From CALHRB01 sp964473465 (GTDB taxonomy: Bacteria; Bacteroidota; Ignavibacteria; Kapaibacteriales; UBA2268), in NCBI GenBank assembly GCA_964473465.1, contig CAYYPE010000005.1:1-64000 (forward strand): a stretch of 64,000 nt of DNA. The letters run 5' to 3'. Each line of letters starts with the position of its first letter. The first letter of the stretch is position 1. Under the pieces are notes generated by a model. The model was given only the letters and a program-made list of their open reading frames with translations, was not told the origin of the DNA and did not search any database. This document shows positions 54,398 to 62,228 of the stretch, in pieces. Position numbers and translations under genes: made by a program.

Positions 54398-55459
54398 ATG
54401 AGCAAAAAATTCCCCAAAAAATCTCTTTGGATTATTATTCTTATTTTTATAATTGCAATAATCTTTATACCAAAACTTTTACCGACTAAGACTGAAACAA
54501 AAAAAGAATTAAGTCCACAAAAAAAGATTCTTTCTGTTGAGTATCTAATTGTAAATGTCGAAAAATTTGATGACTTCATTTATTCAAACGGTAGCATTTT
54601 ACCAGATGAAGAAGTTGACCTGAGAAGTGAAATTTCTGGAAAACTTGATAAAATCTACTTTAGGGAAGGTTCATTTGTTAAAAAAGGTTCGTTGTTGTTC
54701 AAAATTAATGATGATGAATATCAAGCACAAATGAATAAACTCAAAACAAAATTGTCTTTAGCTGAATTAAAAGAAAAAAGACAGAAAGCCCTTCTTGATA
54801 AACAGGGAATATCTCAGGAGGAGTATGATATTTCTTTAAATGAACTAATGTTAATTAAGTCAGACATAAATGAACTTGAAACAAAAATAAAAAAAACTCT
54901 TATATTAGCACCATTTGATGGGATTATTGGTCTGCGTTGGGTTAGTGAAGGTGCTTATGTCTCACCATCAACTAAATTAGCATTAATACAAAAGATAAAA
55001 CCACTAAAAATTGAGTTTTCCTTGCCTCAGGAATATGCTTTTTCATTAAATCTAAACTCACCTGTTGACATTATCATTCCTAACAGTCAGAAAGAACTAA
55101 ATGCTAAAATTTATGCTTTTGAATCGAGAATCAATAACAACACACGAACTCTGTTAGTTAGAGCTGTATTAAATAACACTGGTGGTTTAATGCCCGGTTC
55201 TTATGTTAAAGTTAGATACAAACTTAATAAAGACAAAAATGTTTTTTTAATCCCTTCTGATATCCTTGTACCAGAAGCAAAAGGAGAAACTGTTTTTAAA
55301 TTCAAAAATGGCAAAGCAGTACAAACAGTCATAAAAACAGGAAACAAAACTGATTCCCTTGTAGAAGTAATCGAAGGTATTAATCAGGGTGATACTATTA
55401 TAAGCTCAGCAATAATTCAATTAAGGGATGGCAGTCCTGTAAAATTAAAAGAAAATTGA
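54398..55459 (+). CDS. RND-type efflux periplasmic adaptor (membrane fusion) protein
   Basis: 353 residues. N-terminal membrane anchor (about residues 10-27), then the lipoyl-like barrel (GKLDKIYFREGSFVKKGSLL), a short coiled hairpin (KLKTKLSLAELKEKRQKALL), the second half-barrel (APFDGIIGLRWVSEGAYV) and beta-barrel domains. It normally connects an RND pump with an outer-membrane channel, but no pump gene follows; the next gene is convergent. Confidence 0.85.
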   Translation: MSKKFPKKSLWIIILIFIIAIIFIPKLLPTKTETKKELSPQKKILSVEYLIVNVEKFDDFIYSNGSILPDEEVDLRSEISGKLDKIYFREGSFVKKGSLLFKINDDEYQAQMNKLKTKLSLAELKEKRQKALLDKQGISQEEYDISLNELMLIKSDINELETKIKKTLILAPFDGIIGLRWVSEGAYVSPSTKLALIQKIKPLKIEFSLPQEYAFSLNLNSPVDIIIPNSQKELNAKIYAFESRINNNTRTLLVRAVLNNTGGLMPGSYVKVRYKLNKDKNVFLIPSDILVPEAKGETVFKFKNGKAVQTVIKTGNKTDSLVEVIEGINQGDTIISSAIIQLRDGSPVKLKEN

Positions 55460-55469
55460 TTTAATCTGT

Positions 55470-56480
55470 TCAATCACTTGTTTCTACTACTTGAGGGTTC
55501 TTTTTCTTTACAGTGAATTTACCAAAAGTATAGATGTTTTTAAGTGAGTCCACCCATTTGGAATCTTTCCATCTGTCAATATAATGTGCAGTGCCTATAT
55601 CCTCATTATTATAGGTGTATCTATATCTCTCATCAGGAACCCACATACCATTTTTCCAGATATCGTAAATAAGAGTTGTCAGATTTCCTCTATCATCATA
55701 ATTATAGTAACATATCCAACCGTTTACCCATTCCTTGCCATTCCATTTTTGCCATAATCTAGAAACTTGAACATTACCAGTATCATATTCGTTAGAGAAC
55801 TTTTCAAAAAATATCCATGTTGAATCCCTCCATGTATAGATTTCTTCAACATTTTCTAAGCCAGCGATATTATATTGAAATCTACTTTGAGTTGAATTTG
55901 CCCATACATTATTTACAATTTTTTTTACAGTTTTCTCAATAGGGTTTAATTCAATGTTAAGTATAGTAGTAGTAATTTCAATGGGTTTCCATTCGTAATT
56001 TTCGTAGATGTATTTTGTTTCTTCTTTTCTTTTATCTATGGTGTCAATTTTGACTGAAAACTTTTCCAAAGGGATTAGTTTTCCAGATTTTAAGTTATAA
56101 GTTATTGTTCCGGTTTCGTAATCTTTATTAACATATTCAATTTTTAATGAGTCTTTCCATTGTTTGTCAGTCCAGCTCTGATAAAGTTCACCAGTTACAG
56201 ATTTGTTCTTGTCGTATAAATAGGTTACTTTATAATCATTTACCCATGAACCATATAAAAATCTGAGAACAGTCATTGAGCTTTTATCTCCATCTTCATC
56301 ATATTCGAATCTGGTGTCAATATTTTCTTTCCAGTCACCATCTATCATCAAATATTCTGTTTCAGCAAGAATTTTATATACTTCTTCCTTAGTTTCAAAT
56401 ACTAACATTTTAATAAAGAAATAAGATATGGTAATTAAGGCAAAAAGAACTATTATTATTTGATATAATTTTATCTTCAT
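55470..56480 (-). CDS. Membrane-anchored protein with Trp/Tyr-rich repeats
   Basis: 336 residues. An N-terminal helix anchors it to the membrane. The rest is a series of about 25-residue beta repeats, each with a Tyr and Trp pair (RFQYNIAGLENVEEIYTW, WNGKEWVNGWICYYNYDD, WKNGMWVPDERYRYTYNN). They resemble the YD-like repeats of Bacteroidota surface proteins. No catalytic motif is seen. It is last on a leftward transcript with the lipoprotein gene upstream. Confidence 0.65.
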   Translation of the reverse strand: MKIKLYQIIIVLFALITISYFFIKMLVFETKEEVYKILAETEYLMIDGDWKENIDTRFEYDEDGDKSSMTVLRFLYGSWVNDYKVTYLYDKNKSVTGELYQSWTDKQWKDSLKIEYVNKDYETGTITYNLKSGKLIPLEKFSVKIDTIDKRKEETKYIYENYEWKPIEITTTILNIELNPIEKTVKKIVNNVWANSTQSRFQYNIAGLENVEEIYTWRDSTWIFFEKFSNEYDTGNVQVSRLWQKWNGKEWVNGWICYYNYDDRGNLTTLIYDIWKNGMWVPDERYRYTYNNEDIGTAHYIDRWKDSKWVDSLKNIYTFGKFTVKKKNPQVVETSD

Positions 56481-56484
56481 TATT

Positions 56485-56967
56485 TTAAAATCTTTCTGGA
56501 ACTAAATAGATGTCGTAAATATAATCATGATTTTTGGAAAATCTCAGGTAATTTTTAAAACCAATAATATAACCTTTTTTTCTAACTATTATTGCAGAAC
56601 CTAAACTATCAGGAGAGGGTTTAATTTGAATTTTGTAATTACCCTTGATGTCGCTTTTTGTTTTGAAAACAATGATATTATCAGCAATTGAATCAGCTTT
56701 AGTAAAATCAGTAGAATGTAGAATGATAATCTCAGCGTCTGGAACTGCTTTTAAAGTGTCAGGAAGTTTTAATTCTCCGGGTTTTACTATATCTGATCGA
56801 ATCCATGGGGAGGCATTAGTCCACTCCTTTACTATACCTCTGATTGTTAAACCTGAATTACAGGCTTGCAGAAAAAAAATAATTGTAATCATGAAAAATA
56901 TAAATGACCACAAATCAAATAACTTTAATACATTTTGCCAATATTTTTTTCTAGTATATATTGACAT
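56485..56967 (-). CDS. Lipoprotein with carboxypeptidase-regulatory-like domain
   Basis: 160 residues at most. The signal segment ends in LQAC (lipobox). The rest, from GIVKEWTNAS through VPDAEIIILHSTD to KGNYKIQIKPSPDSLGSAIIVRKKGYI, fits a carboxypeptidase regulatory-like beta-sandwich often found in surface proteins. The start is uncertain: the ATG at 56967 lies 43 bp inside the upstream prkA-like gene; a TTG at 56913 would just avoid that overlap and still leave a complete lipoprotein signal. Confidence 0.6.
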   Translation of the reverse strand: MSIYTRKKYWQNVLKLFDLWSFIFFMITIIFFLQACNSGLTIRGIVKEWTNASPWIRSDIVKPGELKLPDTLKAVPDAEIIILHSTDFTKADSIADNIIVFKTKSDIKGNYKIQIKPSPDSLGSAIIVRKKGYIIGFKNYLRFSKNHDYIYDIYLVPERF

Positions 56968-59204
56968 ATTTGTAAAGCTCCTTGTTTTGTGTAATTAAAT
57001 TTTTTCATCATATTTTCAATCATGAAGTTTATATCTTTTTTAATCTTATTGTCGTATGCGTTGAATGACTCTGTATCATAATCGTACAAAGCTCTGCGGA
57101 AAGTGTCATTATTAAGATAGGGAACAAGAACATATTCCTTAAGATTTCTTGTGTATTTTTCAAAAAGATTCTTAAATAGTTCTGTATCTTTAATGTCTTT
57201 ACCCTTTACCCTTATTTCCTGAGCAAGTGTGGTTGAAATATATTCATTTCTTATGCTGTTCCTGAAATTAAGCCTTGAGTATTCGGTTGCGTTATCCCCT
57301 AATATCAATGTTTCAAATGCTTTAAACAACTCATCATCAATATCAATGATGTCATTTGTATAAATATTTTTCTTTGTTTCTCCATTTTCGAAATTCACAG
57401 CAAATATATAATTTAAAATATCTCTTGAAATTTGTTCCTGATTGTAGTAATAAAGAGATTCCTTCATTTGCTGAACAACCTGATAGTCATATTGATTTTC
57501 AAGAGATTCAACAAATCCTTCAGGAATACTATCTGATAATTCTTTTTGATTACTGAAGAAAGATTTTATATAATTCATAGTAATCAATTTATGATTCAGA
57601 GAATATTGATTATAGAATTTGTTAAAAATATTAAGAGATAATCTTCCTGAAAAACCTTTTTTGCCTTCCTGTTCTGACTCAACAAGAATCTCTTTTCTGA
57701 TAGGACGAACAAATTTTTTAATATCTTCTTCAATGATGTATTCAGGAATGACACCACGGTAAATCTCCATTTTTAGCAGCAGATAATCTTTATCAATCAC
57801 ATTAGAGTATTTATTTTTATCACCTAACCATTTTTTTATAGCTTTTGATTCTGTGTCCAATCTGGTGGAAATAATAATTTTACCAAAGTTTTCAAGAACA
57901 CCGGGTAGGAATTTTTCAGTAATTTCAGAGCCGAAATGCTCCTTATAGATTTCTACTTCAGTCATATAATCGAGTACGTAAGGTATATTTACCGTTACAA
58001 TCCTATCACGGAAAGACATAACTTCTTCGTAATGAACTGTGTCTTCGGGGTTCACTAAACCTACAAACAGAGTTCTGATTCTTTCTTCAGTTAATTCAAC
58101 TTTATGGATGCCATCGCTGATAATGCCGTGATAGTCTTTCAGCCTGCCAACATTTTTTTCTTTAATATCCATTAAAGCCAAGACACCATTATTGGTTTTG
58201 GCAAGATAAGAATATTGAAATCTGAAATGTTCAGTACCTATTATTTCTCGGATTTTTTCTTCGAGTTTTTGATGACGAATTTCGAAGTATTTAATCTCGT
58301 CCCCGGGATTAAAGACGCTGATTCCTTCACCAAACTGACGGTTATAATAATTCTTTTTAGCTCTGACCATACTAAATACTTCCATAGCGTCTTCCAATTT
58401 GTCCATTAATCCTTTATATATTGAGCTGCATATTCCACATACTTCATCCTGTAGCACCCATTCGTATTCTCTGTCGTTGAGCAGGCAATCTAATTTGTTT
58501 TTATCTTCAATCAGCTCTTTTAGAAACTCTTTTCGATATACTTTCGGTATTAAAAGAATCGGATTGCAATGATTCGGGCATGAAAATTCCAAAAAGTTTT
58601 CTTCATCAATGGATTTATCTAATTCGTTATTATCTGAATTTAATATTTGTTTGTTCTTAGATTTTTTCTTACCCCTTAATCTGTTTAAATCAAGCTTCCA
58701 ATTGATTTTATATGTAGTTCCAGCGTCAGTTTTAGTATATTCTTCAAGTTTTAAAAGTAAGTTATTTAAAAAAGTGCTTTTACCGCTTCCGGGAGGTCCT
58801 TCAAAGAGGTAAATTTGATTATTTTGAGTCCCTTTTTTAAAAATTGTTGACAAATTAATAATTCTATTAGCAAAAAGCCTGTCAGCATAGAATGGATTAT
58901 CACAACTTTTAACAAAGAGATTAGTCATATCGTAATGTAGAAAACCGGCAGATTCTTCATCCTTTAATTCATCTATACCTTCCGGGACATAATAATGAAT
59001 CATATCGTGAAATATTTGGAAAATATTTCTAAAAACCTTTTCAGGCTCCTTATATGCGAGATATAAAAAGTCATTAAATGAAATAGGATTTCTTCTTTCG
59101 CTTAATCTGTCCTTCAAGAACTCCTGCATTAAGCGTTCAAGTCGCTGACCTTTTTGCTCTAAATCATCAATATCAATTTCTTCGATTTGATCTTTTCTTT
59201 CCAT
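56925..59204 (-). CDS. prkA: PrkA-type serine protein kinase/AAA ATPase (second copy)
   Basis: 759 residues. N-terminal AAA module: Walker A EGPPGSGKSTFLNNL near residue 135, then a Cys-bearing insert (CPNHCNPILLIP and CGIC), GVLALMDIKEKNVGRLKDYH, LFVGLVNPEDTVHYEE and FRDRIVTVNIPYVLDYMTE. These are characteristic of PrkA (YeaG), whose C-terminal region carries the kinase activity in the literature. The four Cys could hold a metal. It follows spoVR in a leftward operon with a DUF444 gene and another PrkA. Confidence 0.84.
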   Translation of the reverse strand: MERKDQIEEIDIDDLEQKGQRLERLMQEFLKDRLSERRNPISFNDFLYLAYKEPEKVFRNIFQIFHDMIHYYVPEGIDELKDEESAGFLHYDMTNLFVKSCDNPFYADRLFANRIINLSTIFKKGTQNNQIYLFEGPPGSGKSTFLNNLLLKLEEYTKTDAGTTYKINWKLDLNRLRGKKKSKNKQILNSDNNELDKSIDEENFLEFSCPNHCNPILLIPKVYRKEFLKELIEDKNKLDCLLNDREYEWVLQDEVCGICSSIYKGLMDKLEDAMEVFSMVRAKKNYYNRQFGEGISVFNPGDEIKYFEIRHQKLEEKIREIIGTEHFRFQYSYLAKTNNGVLALMDIKEKNVGRLKDYHGIISDGIHKVELTEERIRTLFVGLVNPEDTVHYEEVMSFRDRIVTVNIPYVLDYMTEVEIYKEHFGSEITEKFLPGVLENFGKIIISTRLDTESKAIKKWLGDKNKYSNVIDKDYLLLKMEIYRGVIPEYIIEEDIKKFVRPIRKEILVESEQEGKKGFSGRLSLNIFNKFYNQYSLNHKLITMNYIKSFFSNQKELSDSIPEGFVESLENQYDYQVVQQMKESLYYYNQEQISRDILNYIFAVNFENGETKKNIYTNDIIDIDDELFKAFETLILGDNATEYSRLNFRNSIRNEYISTTLAQEIRVKGKDIKDTELFKNLFEKYTRNLKEYVLVPYLNNDTFRRALYDYDTESFNAYDNKIKKDINFMIENMMKKFNYTKQGALQICQYILEKNIGKMY

Positions 59205-59262
59205 TTTTTATTCAATAAATGTGAATTCTGATTTTGATAAAATTATAATTATAAAAAAATCT

Positions 59263-60873
59263 TTAAATGAATTCTTTCTTAATTTTTTTGTTTTTCATTG
59301 TGTATAAAACACGGCGATTTTCGAATTTTGGTTCCTCTTCTTCAGAACGGGGTGGGATCTGATAAATTTCTGTTGTTTCTAACTGAACCTGATCTCCCCA
59401 TAAAAATTCAATTCCTATCATTGTATCGGAAATATAATCTTTTATAAGCTGCTTACCCTCAAACTGATGGACTAAATACAAATTTTTTTCATTGGTTCTT
59501 TTGTTGTCAATGAATATTTTCGGGGGATGTTGGAGTTTATCCAGAAGCATTGCTTTGTAATCCTGAGCTTTTCTGCTCTTTATATAATATTCAATTGTTC
59601 CACGTTCTTCATTAATTCTTTGCCCGACTACAAAGAGATCGTGAAGATTTACAAATTCCTGAGTTATAAAGGTATTTAATAACATAAAATCACTGAAATT
59701 TGTACGCATTTCAAAAATTGCTTCCTTGCCTTTATGAGTATTTTTATTATAATTTTCAATAATTTCATATTGATTGATTTTCTGAAAACTGAAATCAAGT
59801 TTACCTTTCTCTGCAAGATCTTCAACATACTGAATTAATCTTAAGCCAATGGCATAGGGATTTAATCCGACACGACTGAGAGATGTAACACCAGCATTAA
59901 TAATTGCATAGTCAACTTCATGCCCCTTGATTCTATCATCTTTCCTGAATAATTCATCATGCCAATAACTTGCCCATCCTTCGTTAATTATCTTTGTTCT
60001 GCTTTGAGGACTGAAGTAGAGAGCTGTGTTACGTATAATATTAATAACCGAAACCATCCATCTGTTTGATTCCTTTCGTAAAAAAGATGAATTTTCAATA
60101 ATGAATTCCATAAGATCATTATTTTTAGGTTTTGGCTTTTCGAGATATTTTTCAAATTTTGCCTGAAATTCGGGATATTTTAATTTAACTTCTGCAAAGA
60201 AAGATGTTTCTCCTAATGACCCCTGTTCGAGAATCAAATCGTTATATCTTTCTATGTCCTTGAATATTTGCATTTCAGGAACTTTGTTTATTTCTTGAAG
60301 GAACTCACCGAAATAGAATTCAACTTTTTCTGAAGTTTGCATGTTAAATTGGAGCTTGGACACGGATAATAAATCATAATAGCCAACTAAATTATCAATA
60401 CATCTGCTAAATTCGATAACATAATCAACCCAGCGACCATATTCACTCCGTAAAGAATCAATCAAACGTTTATCTGCCAATGCTTGTCCAACAAAATCAT
60501 CATTCCAGGTATGTTTGAAGAAAATATTATTTTGAAAAAAATCTATATGAGCGATGACATGATAAAATATCATAATGTTTAACCAATCCGGGTTGTTGTC
60601 ATTGTAATATGATATTGCAGGGCGAGAATTGATAACTGTTTCATAGGGATTATTTGGATATAATTTGTAAATACCTTTACCTTTCAGGACTTCAACATCA
60701 TTGACCCAATAATCATATAAAGTGGGTATCATTAGCTTCGGTGAAAGTTCAATCAAATCACGGTTAGTAACAATGTATTCAAGGCTTTCTTTGTCAAACT
60801 TAAGTCCAGCATCTCTTGCTCTGGATTTGCATTCTTCCATTATCCCTTTAGTATGTTGATCTATAAGATACAT
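59263..60873 (-). CDS. spoVR: SpoVR family protein
   Basis: 536 residues. SpoVR motifs: YELLYPNNPYETVINSRPA-like (LYPNNPYETVINSRP), YHVIAHIDFFQNNIFFKHTW with the conserved His pairs, and INEGWASYWHDELF. The C-terminal part includes PPKIFIDNKRTNEKNLYLVH. Function is unknown; in many bacteria it is encoded with PrkA and YeaH, and mutants affect spore coat (Bacillus) or stationary-phase stress. The His/Glu cluster suggests metal binding. Second to last in the four-gene operon. Confidence 0.93.
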   Translation of the reverse strand: MYLIDQHTKGIMEECKSRARDAGLKFDKESLEYIVTNRDLIELSPKLMIPTLYDYWVNDVEVLKGKGIYKLYPNNPYETVINSRPAISYYNDNNPDWLNIMIFYHVIAHIDFFQNNIFFKHTWNDDFVGQALADKRLIDSLRSEYGRWVDYVIEFSRCIDNLVGYYDLLSVSKLQFNMQTSEKVEFYFGEFLQEINKVPEMQIFKDIERYNDLILEQGSLGETSFFAEVKLKYPEFQAKFEKYLEKPKPKNNDLMEFIIENSSFLRKESNRWMVSVINIIRNTALYFSPQSRTKIINEGWASYWHDELFRKDDRIKGHEVDYAIINAGVTSLSRVGLNPYAIGLRLIQYVEDLAEKGKLDFSFQKINQYEIIENYNKNTHKGKEAIFEMRTNFSDFMLLNTFITQEFVNLHDLFVVGQRINEERGTIEYYIKSRKAQDYKAMLLDKLQHPPKIFIDNKRTNEKNLYLVHQFEGKQLIKDYISDTMIGIEFLWGDQVQLETTEIYQIPPRSEEEEPKFENRRVLYTMKNKKIKKEFI

Positions 60874-60919
60874 TGAATCACCTGTTAGTTTTCATATAAG
60901 AAAGAGAAAATAATTACAA

Positions 60920-62167
60920 TTAACTGATTAATATTTTAATCCCTTCAATGATACGTTTCTCATCAGAAGTTTCTGCTGGCATTACGTCCATTTTGATCAA
61001 ATCGGACCGCTCTTTTAATAAATTTGACCTTTGAAGGTATTTCTCAACGGCAGACAGACCACCAAGCCCCCAGCTGTTTTTGGCAACGGTTATACCGATT
61101 CTATTTACATAAGATAGCATTTTTGAAGTTTCGGAAATCATTTGCCTGCCGTCTTCATCCCAGTCATCACCATCCGTTCCATGAAAAACGTAAATGTTAT
61201 AATCGGCTGTAAGGTGCTCCATCTCGACAATTTGGTTTACAAGCTCGTAAGCTGGGTATATATTTGTGCCACCAGCCACTTGAGACCTGTAGTAAGTATA
61301 AAAATCCGGAACTTCTTTTGCTTTGCTGTCGTGAAGAATAAATCTTGGAATAACATTATTTTGATATTGATACATTAACCAGCTATAGATAAATAGGTGT
61401 TGAGTGCAAATTACTTCTGTAGGTTTTCCCTGCATTGAACCAGAATAATCTCTTAGGAAAAAGACAACAGCCTGATTTTCATAATCTTTTTCCTTTGATA
61501 GAATTCTATAAACCTGATCTTGGGGTGTAATAACCAATTCTTCTGTGTCAATTTCATCTTCTTCACGTACATTCCCAAGTATTATGTTGGTTTTTATGAC
61601 CTGTTCCAAGGTTCCCTTTTTGTCAATAACCTGACCAAAACCTCTATGTCTGTCAGTCAGATCATAGGTGAATTTTGTTAATGAGCGTTTTTTCCCCTTG
61701 TCTTTGAGATTTGGAAGGTTAAATTTTTCAGTAAGGACCTTTCCTAAATCAAAAGCATCTGTTCCAACCTCGTGTTCGGATTCGTCACCTTGACCGGGAC
61801 CGGCTTCGCTACCGGATGCCTGTTCCAAAGGTTGCTCACCCAGAATTTCGCCTTCTTCTCCTTCGCCGGAGCCGCCTGTTTGATCTTCCTGTTCCTGAGA
61901 AATAGAATCATCATGTTCAAACTTTGGCTCAGTTGTTGTCGGTACAATTATAACCTGATTATCTTTAGTGCCTTTTCTCTTGACAATTCTTCCGAGTCTG
62001 ATTCTTCTCGGGAAACCATCTTCTTCTCTTTTTTTATCTTTTTCTAATAATTCATCAAGTGTTTGTAATCCTGTAATATACGTTTTTTTAGGTTTATAAT
62101 AACCGGGAAGAACATCTGAATCATTAATTTCATACAAATCTGTAATGATTTTTTTCTTAAAGTCCAT
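60920..62167 (-). CDS. DUF444/YeaH family protein with VWA-like domain
   Basis: 415 residues. Residues about 55-140 form an acidic, Gly/Gln-rich low-complexity region (GSGEGEEGEILGEQPLEQ). A VWA-like C-terminal domain has a DxSxS MIDAS motif (FLRDYSGSM), SQVAGGTNIYPAYE and FHGTDGDDWDEDG. The E. coli homologue YeaH is co-transcribed with the kinase YeaG (PrkA). Downstream of the window-edge prkA by 61 bp. Confidence 0.9.
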   Translation of the reverse strand: MDFKKKIITDLYEINDSDVLPGYYKPKKTYITGLQTLDELLEKDKKREEDGFPRRIRLGRIVKRKGTKDNQVIIVPTTTEPKFEHDDSISQEQEDQTGGSGEGEEGEILGEQPLEQASGSEAGPGQGDESEHEVGTDAFDLGKVLTEKFNLPNLKDKGKKRSLTKFTYDLTDRHRGFGQVIDKKGTLEQVIKTNIILGNVREEDEIDTEELVITPQDQVYRILSKEKDYENQAVVFFLRDYSGSMQGKPTEVICTQHLFIYSWLMYQYQNNVIPRFILHDSKAKEVPDFYTYYRSQVAGGTNIYPAYELVNQIVEMEHLTADYNIYVFHGTDGDDWDEDGRQMISETSKMLSYVNRIGITVAKNSWGLGGLSAVEKYLQRSNLLKERSDLIKMDVMPAETSDEKRIIEGIKILIS

Positions 62168-62228
62168 TTTATTCTTTATTAAAAATTACTAATTCATTTT
62201 AGTATTGAATCAAATCTAAGTGAAATTA

